Origin: Roseobacter insulae
GTDB taxonomy: Bacteria > Pseudomonadota > Alphaproteobacteria > Rhodobacterales > Rhodobacteraceae
Direction of reading: 5' to 3'
NCBI RefSeq assembly: GCF_019375555.1
Contig: NZ_JAHXDN010000001.1
Location: 597,501-661,500, forward strand
DNA: 64,000 bases
Shown: positions 18,147 through 26,925 of the stretch, one piece after another
Layout: each line of letters starts with the position of its first letter
Numbering within the stretch: the stretch's first letter is position 1
Position numbers and translations under genes: made by a program
Notes under the pieces: model-generated
What the model was told of the DNA's origin: nothing
Databases searched by the model: none
The model's input: only the letters and a program-made list of their open reading frames with translations

Positions 18147-18959
18147 TCAATCAGGCAAGGGTGTTTCGGTCACCGACAACGCGTTAGCCAGCCGTTGCGT
18201 CGCGGACCCCGGCCGCAGCGGTTTGGGCTGCTTGTCGTCAGGTGCCCAACCGGTCAGAAAAACCAATTCGAAGGTGGCGGCAATACGGCCATCGGCGGCC
18301 GGATATTGCATTGAATAGAGCCTGTTGGCCTCGTCGAAAACCGCGCGCTTCGTGGGTTTACGGTGGCGTGTCGCCAGCGCGTTTCTTTCCCCCATTGCCT
18401 GAAGATCATGCATCAGATGCCAGATATCCCGGTAGGCAACGTTCAACGTGAGACTATCCGCCACAGGCAGCGCAAGGCCGGCGCGTTGCAGCAAAGCGCC
18501 GAGATCCCTGATTTCGCCCATGGGCGCCACCCGGGGGGACAGACCACCTGTGGTGGCGATTTCCGCCTCGCCCAGACAGGCGCGCAGCTCTTCCAGGGTT
18601 TGCCCGCCAAGGCTTGCGGTGATCAGCAGGCCGTCGGGTTGCAACGCGCGGCGGCACTGGATCAACTGGCCAACCGGGTCGTTGGCCCAATGCAGCCCAA
18701 GGGAATGGATCACCAGATCATGCGCACCCTCCCGCAGCGTCAGGGTGTCGTCATCCGGCACAAGCGTGGCCTTGGGAAACCGGGTTTCCCACACCTGCGA
18801 AAAAGGGGTCACCACGGCGGGTGACGTAAACGCCCTGTTAACCAAGGAGAGGCGATCCTGCACTTCGTCCGCTGCAGTTTCCTGCAGGAAGTGAGTCGTC
18901 GCGCGTGCGCGGTGTCTGTGCAGAGCGACAACATCAGTCAGGGCATTCGGTGCATTCAT
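18147..18959 (-). CDS. Methyltransferase-like protein of the BioC/NDUFAF5 group lacking motif I
   Basis: This has about 270 residues from the ATG at 18959. The second half of a class I methyltransferase fold is clear: DLVIHSLGLHWANDPVGQL, then CRRALQPDGLL, as in BioC and NDUFAF5 proteins. The glycine-rich SAM-binding motif I is not seen; where it should be, the chain runs from NRAFTSPAVVTPF directly to a later strand. It may be a non-catalytic or assembly-factor relative. It diverges from comF with only 14 bp between the two starts. Confidence 0.7.
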   Translation of the reverse strand: MNAPNALTDVVALHRHRARATTHFLQETAADEVQDRLSLVNRAFTSPAVVTPFSQVWETRFPKATLVPDDDTLTLREGAHDLVIHSLGLHWANDPVGQLIQCRRALQPDGLLITASLGGQTLEELRACLGEAEIATTGGLSPRVAPMGEIRDLGALLQRAGLALPVADSLTLNVAYRDIWHLMHDLQAMGERNALATRHRKPTKRAVFDEANRLYSMQYPAADGRIAATFELVFLTGWAPDDKQPKPLRPGSATQRLANALSVTETPLPD

Positions 18960-18973
18960 GAAGGGGACATAGC

Positions 18974-19705
18974 GTGGCGGAAGTGAGTTTTCAAACGGCT
19001 GTCTCGATGATCTACCCACCCCGCTGCCTGGGGTGTGGCGGCAAAGTGATGAGCGATTTTGGCCTGTGCGGCACCTGCTGGCGGGACACGCTCTTTATCG
19101 GGGGATCGATCTGCGATGCATGCGGTATGCCGCTGCCCGGCGATGACCTGTCAGACACACTAAAATGTGATGACTGCATGACCACGCCGCGACCCTGGAC
19201 CAAGGGGCGGTCCGCATTGATCTACAAAGACAACGGCAAACGGTTGGTTTTGGCGCTGAAACACGGTGATCGTCAGGAAATCGCAGCACCGGCCGCACAG
19301 TGGATGGCGCAGGCAATGGCCGATCTGCCCACGGAAAACATGATCATCGCGCCGGTGCCGCTGCATTGGATGCGCATGGTCAAAAGGCGCTACAATCAAT
19401 CCGCGTTATTGGCGCAAGCTCTTGCAAAGACGACAGGATTACCGGTTTGTCCGGACCTGCTGCAACGTCAGAAGCGGACGCTCCCTATGGAGGGTATGAC
19501 AAAAGAGGTGCGGTTTTCGTCGGTCAAGGGGGCCATTACCGCACATCCGCGGCGACGCCATCGGTTGGTGGGGCGCCCGGTGTTGCTGGTGGATGACGTG
19601 CTGACCTCCGGCGCAACTCTCTCAGCGGCGACCGACGCATGCATTGCAGCCGGATCAGGGCCGGTTTATGTCGTGACCCTAGCACGCGTCGTCAAGGATA
19701 CCTAA
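18974..19705 (+). CDS. comF: ComF family phosphoribosyltransferase-like protein
   Basis: This 243-residue protein starts at a GTG preceded by AAGGGG. An N-terminal zinc-ribbon with cysteine pairs (CLGCGGK, CGTCW, CDACG, CDDC) precedes a phosphoribosyltransferase fold ending in the PRPP motif VLLVDDVLTSGATL. ComF proteins support DNA uptake in transformable bacteria and are also widespread elsewhere; their exact activity is unsettled. No other competence gene is nearby. Confidence 0.88.
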   Translation: MAEVSFQTAVSMIYPPRCLGCGGKVMSDFGLCGTCWRDTLFIGGSICDACGMPLPGDDLSDTLKCDDCMTTPRPWTKGRSALIYKDNGKRLVLALKHGDRQEIAAPAAQWMAQAMADLPTENMIIAPVPLHWMRMVKRRYNQSALLAQALAKTTGLPVCPDLLQRQKRTLPMEGMTKEVRFSSVKGAITAHPRRRHRLVGRPVLLVDDVLTSGATLSAATDACIAAGSGPVYVVTLARVVKDT

Positions 19706-19742
19706 GTTCCGATCCAAGCACGACGCCAAAAGGATCAAAGAC

Positions 19743-20000
19743 ATGAAGCCCGTTGAAATCTACACTTCGCCACTCTGCGGATTTTGCCATGCCGCAAAAC
19801 GATTGCTGAAGGAGAAAGGTGTAAGCTTTTCCGAAGTGGACGTTCTGTCCAACCCCAGCCGCAAGCCAGAAATGATACAGCGTGCGAATGGCGGGCGGAC
19901 CGTTCCGCAGATCTTCGTGGGGGAGACACACGTAGGCGGCTGTGACGAGCTTTATGCGCTTGAGCGGTCCGGCAAGCTGGATGCGCTGCTGGCGGCCTGA
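19743..20000 (+). CDS. grxC: Glutaredoxin 3
   Basis: This 85-residue protein has the active site C12-G-F-C15, a slight variant of the usual CPYC, and a cis-proline segment RTVPQIFVGETHVGGCDEL that binds glutathione. It reduces disulfides with glutathione in the cytoplasm. Its stop shares one base with the ATG of the next gene, so expression is coupled. Confidence 0.92.
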   Translation: MKPVEIYTSPLCGFCHAAKRLLKEKGVSFSEVDVLSNPSRKPEMIQRANGGRTVPQIFVGETHVGGCDELYALERSGKLDALLAA

Positions 20001-20830
20001 TGAAGACCGCTCTGCTGCAGCTCAACGTGTCCGACGACCCGGCGGCCAATCTGGAAATCACGCTGGATTACATGCGTGATGCCGCTGCGCAGGGGGCAAC
20101 TTTTATCCTGACACCGGAAGTGATCAACTGTGTCTCAACCAGCCGGAAACATCAGGACGCGGTGCTGCAGCACGAGGTAGATGATATCACGCTTGCCGCG
20201 TTGCGCGCGCAGGCGCAGGCATCGGGTGTCTGGCTGCTGATCGGGTCGCTTGGCCTTAAGACAAACGATGCGGACGGGCGGTTTGCCAACCGGTCCTTTG
20301 TCGTCAATCCGGATGGCGACATCGTTGCGCGATATGACAAGATCCACATGTTCGACGTTGCGGTATCGCCCGAGGAGACGTGGCGCGAGTCCGAAGGGTA
20401 TCGCCCCGGTGAGCAAGCTGTCATCGCCCAGACCCCTTTTGCGCCGATCGGGCTGACGATCTGCTATGATCTGCGGTTTCCGAAACTGCATGCAGCCCTT
20501 GCCAAGTCGGGGGCGCAGATACTGACCGTGCCGGCGGCGTTTTCCCCAGTGACCGGTGCGGCGCACTGGCACACGCTCCTGCGCGCCCGCGCGATAGAGA
20601 CAGGGTGTTTCGTTCTCGCCCCCGCCCAGACGGGGGAACACGCCAGTACGGCTCACAAAACGCGCCGGACCTATGGACATTCGCTGGTCGTTTCCCCCTG
20701 GGGAGAGGTCCAAATGGACGCAGGTGACGCGCCGGGCGTTTACATAACAGACCTCGATATGGGAGAAGTGGCCAAGGCTCGGGGCCGTGTCCCCAGTCTT
20801 GAGAATGCGCGACCTTTTGATGGACCCTGA
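20000..20830 (+). CDS. Carbon-nitrogen hydrolase (nitrilase superfamily, Nit2-like)
   Basis: This has 276 residues with the nitrilase catalytic triad E40 (in LTPE), K114 (in YDKIHMFD) and C155 (in TICYDLRFP). The pattern fits the Nit1/Nit2 branch, which includes omega-amidases and deaminated-glutathione amidases; a glutathione-repair role would suit the glutaredoxin upstream, but this is inference. It overlaps grxC by one base and the MarR gene by one base (TGATGA junctions). Confidence 0.87.
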   Translation: MKTALLQLNVSDDPAANLEITLDYMRDAAAQGATFILTPEVINCVSTSRKHQDAVLQHEVDDITLAALRAQAQASGVWLLIGSLGLKTNDADGRFANRSFVVNPDGDIVARYDKIHMFDVAVSPEETWRESEGYRPGEQAVIAQTPFAPIGLTICYDLRFPKLHAALAKSGAQILTVPAAFSPVTGAAHWHTLLRARAIETGCFVLAPAQTGEHASTAHKTRRTYGHSLVVSPWGEVQMDAGDAPGVYITDLDMGEVAKARGRVPSLENARPFDGP

Positions 20831-21273
20831 TGAACGACGACCGAAATGCCCTGGCAATTGCTCTGTTCAGTGAGGTGCTCGCGGCGGACCAGATGGTGCG
20901 CGCGCGCCTGAGCCGCGTATTGCCTAAAGGTATGGAAATATCGCATTTTTCCGTGCTGAACCATCTGGCGCGCACGATGGATGAACGCACCCCGGCGCAA
21001 CTGGCAGAGACATTTCACGTCACCCGCGGCGCAATGACCAACACGCTGAGCAAGCTGGAATGGGCGGGCTATGTGCACATCCGGCCGGATTGGGACGACG
21101 CGCGGCGCAAGATGGTTGCCATCAGCCCTGCCGGGCGTCAGGCGCGGGATCACGCGGTAGGCTCGATCACGCCGCTGATCAATCAGGTGGTGGAAAAGCT
21201 TGGCGACACGCAGGTGCGCGAGGCGCTCCCGATCCTGCGGGAGATGCGCCGCCAACTCGGCGAAGAGACCTAG
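20830..21273 (+). CDS. MarR family transcriptional regulator
   Basis: This 147-residue protein has the winged-helix core typical of MarR: a recognition region [19 protein letters not shown] and a wing around [11 protein letters not shown], then dimerisation helices. It is the third gene of a coupled grxC-amidase-marR set, so it may respond to redox or thiol stress; the ligand is unknown. It is tail-to-tail with ubiG, overlapping by four bases. Confidence 0.85.
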   Translation: MNDDRNALAIALFSEVLAADQMVRARLSRVLPKGMEISHFSVLNHLARTMDERTPAQLAETFHVTRGAMTNTLSKLEWAGYVHIRPDWDDARRKMVAISPAGRQARDHAVGSITPLINQVVEKLGDTQVREALPILREMRRQLGEET

Positions 21274-22016
21274 GCCGGTTTCACACTGGCGGTGACGTAA
21301 TTTACGCTCAGGTCTCTGTCGGACAAACGCCATGACCACGTCAGCGGGTTGAACACAAATCCCTTCCGATCCACCGGGTCAAGGCCCGCGTCCTGCAGCA
21401 GGGAGAAGAGTTCATCCGGGGTGATGAACTTTGACCATTCATGGGTCCCCTTGGGCAGCCAACGCATCACGTGTTCCGCGCCAATAATCGCCATCATGTA
21501 TGATTTCGGGTTGCGGTTCAGGGTCGAGCAGATGTGCAGGCCGCCCGGTTTCAGAAGCTTGCGGCAGGCAATGAGGTAGTCGATGGGGGATGCCACATGC
21601 TCCACGACTTCCATGTTCAGCACGGCATCGAATTGCTCACCCGCCTCCGCCAAAGCCTCGGCGGTGGTGTGACGATAGTCGATGTTCAGACCGGATTGTT
21701 CGGCGTGAATTCGTGCCACCGGGATGTTCCGTTCGGCCGCATCTGCCCCCACGACATCCGCTCCCAAGCGCGCCATGGGTTCCGCCAGCAGGCCGCCACC
21801 GCACCCAATGTCGAGAATGCGCAGCCCCTTGAAGGCTGCGGGCGCCGTCAGGTCGCGATCAAACTCACCCGCGATCTGGCTGGTGATGTAGTCCAGCCGG
21901 CAGGGGTTCAGCATGTGCAGCGGCTTGAATTTACCATTCTCATCCCACCAATCGGCCGCCATCGCTTCGAATTTCGCGATTTCCGAGGGGTCCACCGTGG
22001 TTTGAGGCGCTTGCAT
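21270..22016 (-). CDS. ubiG: Ubiquinone biosynthesis O-methyltransferase
   Basis: This 248-residue SAM enzyme carries out both O-methylations of ubiquinone synthesis. [19 protein letters not shown] is the family's N-terminal signature and [16 protein letters not shown] is the SAM site, followed by NMEVVEHV. The start at 22016 follows GGAG at six bases; 22028 is an alternative four codons earlier. Confidence 0.95.
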   Translation of the reverse strand: MQAPQTTVDPSEIAKFEAMAADWWDENGKFKPLHMLNPCRLDYITSQIAGEFDRDLTAPAAFKGLRILDIGCGGGLLAEPMARLGADVVGADAAERNIPVARIHAEQSGLNIDYRHTTAEALAEAGEQFDAVLNMEVVEHVASPIDYLIACRKLLKPGGLHICSTLNRNPKSYMMAIIGAEHVMRWLPKGTHEWSKFITPDELFSLLQDAGLDPVDRKGFVFNPLTWSWRLSDRDLSVNYVTASVKPA

Positions 22017-22064
22017 TCTGATCTCCATGTGCTCAAGTGCGTTTTCGTATTATATAGGCCTGTA

Positions 22065-23036
22065 ATGGACAAATTCTCGGACCAAAAGCGCGCAGTGCAA
22101 TATCTGTACCCGCCGATCGATCCTTTCGATCAGCGCATGCTCGACGTGGGCCAGGGACATAAGGTCTATGTGGAGCAATGTGGTAATCCGCAGGGCATTC
22201 CGGTCATCGTGCTGCACGGTGGGCCGGGTGGTGGATGCAGCCCCGCGATGCGGCGATACTTTGACCCGGAAATCTACCGGGTGATTCTTTTTGATCAGCG
22301 CGGCTGTGGCCGGTCACGGCCTCATGCCAGCGTGACGCATAATACGACGTGGCATCTGGTGGATGATATCGAGCGTATTCGCCGGGAAATGCGTATAGAG
22401 CACTGGATTGTCTTTGGCGGCAGTTGGGGCGCGACGCTGGCCCTTATCTACGCGCAGGCGCACCCGGATCACGTGCGCCATATCGTCCTGCGTGGTGTGT
22501 TCCTGATGACCAAGCGGGAACTGGACTGGTTCTATGGCGGCGGCGCTGGGAAATTCTGGCCTGAAGTATGGGAGCGGTTCACGACCCTTGTGCCGAAGGA
22601 CGAACAGGATAACCTGATTGAAGCCTATCGGCGGCGGCTGTTCTGTGGCGATATGACGATCGAGACACGCTACGCCAAGGCATGGTCTTCGTGGGAAAAT
22701 GCGCTGGCGTCCATTCACTCCTCGGGCGCAACAGGCGAAAGCCCGGGAGATTACGCCCGCGCCTTCGCACGATTGGAGAATCACTATTTCTCCAACGCCG
22801 GATTTCTTGAATTTGACGGCCAGATCCTCGCGCACGTCGGGCGGATCGCGCATATTCCCGGCGTGATCGTGCAGGGCCGTTACGATATGATCTGCCCGCC
22901 GGACAGCGCCTATGCCCTGTCGGAGGCCTGGGAAAACTGTGATCTGAAAATGGTGCGCAACGCCGGGCACGCATTGTCAGAACCCGGAATCAGCGCGGAA
23001 CTGGTCCGGACAATGGACAGGATCGGCGGACGATGA
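22065..23036 (+). CDS. pip: Proline iminopeptidase
   Basis: This 323-residue alpha/beta hydrolase removes N-terminal proline from peptides. The oxyanion region HGGPGGG is at 51-57, the nucleophile is S120 in GGSWG, and the acid and base are in GRYDMICPP and NAGHALSEP. The ATG at 22065 is the only start consistent with the family N-terminus (YPPIDPFD). It ends in an ATGA overlap with the next gene. Confidence 0.92.
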   Translation: MDKFSDQKRAVQYLYPPIDPFDQRMLDVGQGHKVYVEQCGNPQGIPVIVLHGGPGGGCSPAMRRYFDPEIYRVILFDQRGCGRSRPHASVTHNTTWHLVDDIERIRREMRIEHWIVFGGSWGATLALIYAQAHPDHVRHIVLRGVFLMTKRELDWFYGGGAGKFWPEVWERFTTLVPKDEQDNLIEAYRRRLFCGDMTIETRYAKAWSSWENALASIHSSGATGESPGDYARAFARLENHYFSNAGFLEFDGQILAHVGRIAHIPGVIVQGRYDMICPPDSAYALSEAWENCDLKMVRNAGHALSEPGISAELVRTMDRIGGR

Positions 23037-23929
23037 GCCGGACGCGCGCGCATATGGATCGCCGGGCGCTTTTTGCCTCGGGTGCGGCGGCGGCGCTTCT
23101 GGCGGCGACGGGCGTGTCGGCGCAATCGGCGCCCGTGCGCGGGGGCCGTCTGCGCATAGCCCTGTCAGGCGCTGCCCGGACGGATGGCTTTGACGCCCGT
23201 GTGCCGCAGGGGTTGTTCATGCAGGTGGCCATGGTCGGTGCCGTTTTCGAGACGCTGACCGAAGTGGCTGCCGATGGTACTCTGCGCGGGGAACTGGCGA
23301 CCCGGTGGCACGGAAGCGCGGATGCACAAGACTGGGTTTTTGACCTCCGCGGGAATGTCCGTTTCCACAACGGCGCATCATTTTCAGCCGCAGATGTCGT
23401 GGAATCGTTTGAGCTACACCGCGCAGGCGCGCTGGCAGATATTGAGACAATCGCAGCGACATCCGACAACCAGGTTCGGATTTCACTGTCCCACCCGGAT
23501 GCCGATTTTCCGTACCGTCTGACCGCCCCGGAACTGGTGGTGTATCCGGCGCGCGACATGGCGCTGGCCATGCGTGCGGGTATCGGCACCGGCCTTTACC
23601 GCGTGCATCGGTTCCAGCCGGGCCGGCAATTCGTGGGTCACCGCGTCGAGACCCACTACAAGGACGGTCAGGCGGGCTGGTTCGACAGCGTGGAACTGGT
23701 GTCGCTGCCAGCCGACGCTGTGCGGGCAGAGGCGCTGCGCGAGCACTATGTGGATGCCGCTGACCTGACGCATGCGGTGGATCTGGGGGATCTTACCGAA
23801 ATGGTGCTGCTGCCGGAGGAGAACTTCATGACCTCCGCTGTATCTACCAGCATGGCCTTGCCGGGACAGATTGGCGCGCGCTGGCCGCTGGACAATCTGC
23901 GGGCAGCTGAAAGGTGGTGGATCGCCTGA
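23033..23929 (+). CDS. Half-length peptide-type ABC solute-binding protein (SBP family 5)
   Basis: This 298-residue exported protein has a DRRALFASGAAAALL signal, Tat-like. The mature part matches the N-terminal half of family 5 solute-binding proteins: RGGRLRIALSG, a long lobe ending in ELATRWHGSADAQDWVFDLR, then FHNGASFSAADVVESF. Family members are normally about 500 residues, so the second lobe is largely absent. No permease or ATPase gene accompanies it, but it is coupled to pip, a peptidase. It may be a truncated gene or a stable short variant with its own role. Confidence 0.7.
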   Translation: MSRTRAHMDRRALFASGAAAALLAATGVSAQSAPVRGGRLRIALSGAARTDGFDARVPQGLFMQVAMVGAVFETLTEVAADGTLRGELATRWHGSADAQDWVFDLRGNVRFHNGASFSAADVVESFELHRAGALADIETIAATSDNQVRISLSHPDADFPYRLTAPELVVYPARDMALAMRAGIGTGLYRVHRFQPGRQFVGHRVETHYKDGQAGWFDSVELVSLPADAVRAEALREHYVDAADLTHAVDLGDLTEMVLLPEENFMTSAVSTSMALPGQIGARWPLDNLRAAERWWIA

Positions 23930-23941
23930 CGCGATCGGGGG

Positions 23942-23970
23942 TTGCAGACTCCTCGTCTGATGCGTATATC
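23942..23970 (+). promoter_or_regulatory. Candidate promoter for the rimP operon
   Basis: TTGCAG (23942-23947) and TATATC (23965-23970) are spaced by 17 bases, a plausible housekeeping promoter. A start just downstream would give a leader of about 80 bases that includes the hairpins before rimP. Sequence match only. Confidence 0.35.
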
Positions 23971-24024
23971 CACGATAACAGCGGCGCGTTCGGGTCCAAA
24001 CCAAACGCACCACCGAAACACGAT

Positions 24025-24047
24025 ACGGGCCGCGCGCCCGTTTTTTT
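24025..24047 (+). terminator. Intrinsic terminator inside the rimP leader
   Basis: ACGGGC pairs with GCCCGT around CGCGC, and seven T residues follow (24041-24047). Only 15 bases separate the T-run from the rimP ATG. Transcripts reaching rimP from any upstream promoter must pass this terminator. An upstream stem GCGTT/AACGC (23986-24008) and a GGCGCG segment complementary to CGCGCC in the terminator could form alternative structures. It may also serve as the end of the upstream pip operon. Confidence 0.8.
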
Positions 24048-24062
24048 GTGCCTGAAAGAAGT

Positions 24063-24653
24063 ATGACCAACGACCTGATAGCCAAAGCTGCCATCGATCG
24101 CCGCATGGCCGAGATCATCACACCGGTGATCGAGGATATGGGGTTCGAACTGGTGCGCGTGCGCCTGATGTCGGGCAAATCCACGATCCTGCAGATCATG
24201 GCGGATAAGCCCGAGGGGGGCATCGAGGTTGATGATTGTGCAGAGATCAGCCAGGCCGTGAGCGCGATTCTGGACGTCGAAGACCCGATTCTCGATGAAT
24301 ACACGCTGGAAGTCTCCAGCCCCGGGATCGACCGTCCGCTGACACGTCTGAAGGATTTCGAGATGTTCGAAGGCTATGAGGCCAAGATCGAAACCGGCGA
24401 GATGATCGATGGGCGCCGCCGGTTCAAGGGGGAATTGGCCGGTGTCGAAGATGACGAGGTTCTGATCAACGTGACCGAGGGCACGATTGGGCTGAAGTTT
24501 GACTGGCTCAGCGATGCAAAGCTTGTGCTGACCGACGATCTGATCAAGGAAATGCTGCGACAGCGCAAGGCTGCGGGCGCAATTGACGAAACGAAGTTTG
24601 ACGAAATTTCCGACGAGGTAGCGTCGGGAGAGTCCGCTGAGGGAGACGAATAA
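24063..24653 (+). CDS. rimP: Ribosome maturation factor RimP
   Basis: This has 196 residues from the ATG at 24063, after AAAGAAG; it is the cytoplasmic factor for 30S subunit maturation. [25 protein letters not shown] and [14 protein letters not shown] are family landmarks, followed by the C-terminal SH3-like domain and an acidic tail. Its stop abuts the nusA ATG. The gene's expression probably depends on read-through of the hairpin directly upstream. Confidence 0.94.
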   Translation: MTNDLIAKAAIDRRMAEIITPVIEDMGFELVRVRLMSGKSTILQIMADKPEGGIEVDDCAEISQAVSAILDVEDPILDEYTLEVSSPGIDRPLTRLKDFEMFEGYEAKIETGEMIDGRRRFKGELAGVEDDEVLINVTEGTIGLKFDWLSDAKLVLTDDLIKEMLRQRKAAGAIDETKFDEISDEVASGESAEGDE

Positions 24654-26273
24654 ATGGCAATCACATCAGCAAACCAGCTTGAGCTGTTGCAAACCGCCGA
24701 GGCGGTCGCACGTGAAAAGATGATCGACCCAAATCTTGTGGTCGAGGCGATGGAAGAATCGCTCGCCCGCGCGGCGAAGTCCCGTTACGGCGCCGAGATG
24801 GATATTCGTGTCTCCATCGACCGCAAGACGGGTCGGGCCACATTCACCCGGGTGCGCACCGTGGTCGAGGATGAGGAGCTGGAAAACTATCAGGCCGAGT
24901 TCACGGTGGAGCAGGCCAAGCAGTATCTGGATGATCCCAAGGTCGGCGACACTTTTGTCGAAGAAGTCCCGCCCGTGGAAATGGGCCGGATCGCCGCGCA
25001 ATCCGCCAAGCAGGTCATCCTGCAAAAAGTGCGCGAAGCGGAACGTGATCGTCAGTTCGAGGAATTCAAAGACCGCGCAGGGACGATCATCAATGGTCTC
25101 GTCAAGCGTGAGGAATATGGCAACGTCATCGTCGATGTGGGTGCCGGCGAGGCGATCCTGCGTCGGAACGAGAAAATCGGCCGCGAGAGCTACCGCCCGA
25201 ATGATCGTATTCGTGTCTATATCAAGGACGTGCGCCGTGAGCAGCGCGGTCCGCAGATTTTCCTCAGCCGCACCGCGCCGGAATTCATGGCCGAGCTGTT
25301 CAAAATGGAAGTGCCGGAAATCTACGACGGCATCATCGAGATCAAGGCGGTTGCCCGCGATCCGGGTAGCCGTGCGAAGATCGCGGTGATTTCCTATGAC
25401 AACTCGATCGACCCCGTGGGTGCCTGTGTTGGTATGCGCGGCAGCCGGGTGCAGGCCGTCGTGAACGAGCTGCAGGGTGAGAAGATCGACATTATCCCGT
25501 GGAACGAAGACCAGCCCACCTTCCTTGTGAACGCATTGCAACCGGCCGAAGTATCCAAAGTGGTTCTGGACGAGGAAGCTGGCAAGATCGAAGTCGTGGT
25601 CCCGGAAGAGCAACTGAGCCTTGCGATTGGCCGCCGCGGTCAGAACGTGCGCCTCGCGTCCCAACTGACCGGGCTCGATATCGACATCATGACCGAAGAG
25701 CAGGAAAGCGCGCGCCGTCAGGCCGAGTTCGAGCTGCGCACCAAGCTCTTTGTCGACAATCTCGACCTTGATGAGTTCTTTGCCCAGCTTCTGGTGTCTG
25801 AAGGATTCTCCAACCTCGAAGAGGTGGCCTATGTCGAGCTGGACGAACTGCTGGTCATCGACGGTGTCGACGAAGACACCGCCAACGAGCTTCAAGCCCG
25901 TGCCCGGGATGTCCTGGAAGCGCAGAACAAGGCGGCCCTGGAAAGCGCGCGGGCGCTGGGTGTTGAGGACAGCCTGGTTGAATTTGAGGGGCTGACACCC
26001 CAGATGATTGAGGCACTGGCCAAAGATGATGTGAAAACGCTTGAAGACTTCGCAACCTGTGCGGATTGGGAACTGGCGGGCGGCTGGACGACGGTGGATG
26101 GCGAACGCGTGAAAGACGATGGTGTTCTGGAACCCTTCGATGTGTCCTTGGAAGAAGCGCAGCAATTGATCATGACCGCACGCGTCATGTTGGGCTGGGT
26201 TGATCCGGCGGATCTGGAGGCTGAGGCCGAAGAAGAGCTGGACGCAGAAGAAGCGGAGGAGACCGAGGTCTGA
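24654..26273 (+). CDS. nusA: Transcription termination/antitermination factor NusA
   Basis: This 539-residue RNA polymerase factor acts in pausing, termination and antitermination. The order is an N-terminal polymerase-binding domain, S1 domain (about 130-200, with [15 protein letters not shown]), two KH domains ([11 protein letters not shown] and [13 protein letters not shown]), then C-terminal acidic repeat-like helix-hairpin-helix domains and a very acidic tail. It follows rimP with no gap, as in most bacteria, and its product could act on the terminator in the operon's own leader. Confidence 0.97.
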   Translation: MAITSANQLELLQTAEAVAREKMIDPNLVVEAMEESLARAAKSRYGAEMDIRVSIDRKTGRATFTRVRTVVEDEELENYQAEFTVEQAKQYLDDPKVGDTFVEEVPPVEMGRIAAQSAKQVILQKVREAERDRQFEEFKDRAGTIINGLVKREEYGNVIVDVGAGEAILRRNEKIGRESYRPNDRIRVYIKDVRREQRGPQIFLSRTAPEFMAELFKMEVPEIYDGIIEIKAVARDPGSRAKIAVISYDNSIDPVGACVGMRGSRVQAVVNELQGEKIDIIPWNEDQPTFLVNALQPAEVSKVVLDEEAGKIEVVVPEEQLSLAIGRRGQNVRLASQLTGLDIDIMTEEQESARRQAEFELRTKLFVDNLDLDEFFAQLLVSEGFSNLEEVAYVELDELLVIDGVDEDTANELQARARDVLEAQNKAALESARALGVEDSLVEFEGLTPQMIEALAKDDVKTLEDFATCADWELAGGWTTVDGERVKDDGVLEPFDVSLEEAQQLIMTARVMLGWVDPADLEAEAEEELDAEEAEETEV

Positions 26274-26292
26274 TCTCAGGCCTCGGGGTCTC

Positions 26293-26916
26293 ATGATGGG
26301 TCGCGGTGGCGCTCCCAAAGACCGCACCGACGGTCCTGAACGCAAATGTCTTGCCACGGGCGAGGTGCAGCCGAAATTCGGGCTGATCCGCTTTGTCGCT
26401 GGCCCGGATGGGCAGATTTTTCCGGATATTCGGGGGAAACTGCCGGGACGCGGCATGTATGTGGCCGCGGATCGTGCCGCGCTGGAAAAGGCCATCAAAA
26501 AGGGTCTGTTTTCGCGTGGTGCCAAACAGCCCGTGACGGTGCCGGATGATCTGATTGCGGAGATCGAGCGTCAACTGGTGCGGCGTGTGGTGGAGCTGAT
26601 CTCGCTCCAGCGCAAGGCGGGAAAGGCCGTTGCCGGGTACGAAAAAGTGAAAAGCTGGCTTCAAATGGAGGAAGCCGAAGTGCTGATTCAGGCGGTTGAT
26701 GGATCGGGACGTGGGAAATCGAAATTAAGCACGCCGCATTTCGGCCATTACATTGGCTGCCTGACAGCGGACGAATTGGGTTTGGCATTCGGTCGTCAAA
26801 CTGTGATACATGGGGCGCTCGCCTCTGGTGGACTCACTCAACGTGTTGTAGAGGAAGCCCAACGACTTAAAGGCGTGCGCGAAAACGAGGGTGGCAAGGG
26901 CCACTCGAAAGGATAG
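26293..26916 (+). CDS. YlxR-type RNA-binding protein fused to an L7Ae-like domain
   Basis: This has about 207 residues from the ATG at 26293. The N-terminal part is DUF448/YlxR (ERKCLATGE, FVAGPDG, GRGMYVAADRAALEKAI), followed near residue 90 by an L7Ae-like RNA-binding domain (LQRKAGKAVAGYEKV). In Bacillus, YlxR was renamed RnpM, a modulator of RNase P; here the two domains that are separate genes in Firmicutes are one protein. It lies between nusA and infB as usual. Confidence 0.88.
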   Translation: MMGRGGAPKDRTDGPERKCLATGEVQPKFGLIRFVAGPDGQIFPDIRGKLPGRGMYVAADRAALEKAIKKGLFSRGAKQPVTVPDDLIAEIERQLVRRVVELISLQRKAGKAVAGYEKVKSWLQMEEAEVLIQAVDGSGRGKSKLSTPHFGHYIGCLTADELGLAFGRQTVIHGALASGGLTQRVVEEAQRLKGVRENEGGKGHSKG

Positions 26917-26925
26917 ACGAGCTTC

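Noticed and set aside
23930-24020. tRNA-like patch (GTTCGGGTCC) upstream of rimP, where some bacteria have a tRNA gene
   Set aside because: The T-loop pattern fails at a required A and no acceptor or anticodon stem can be drawn around it.
24666-26525. 619-codon open frame on the minus strand
   Set aside because: Antisense shadow of nusA caused by codon bias; no protein-like motifs.
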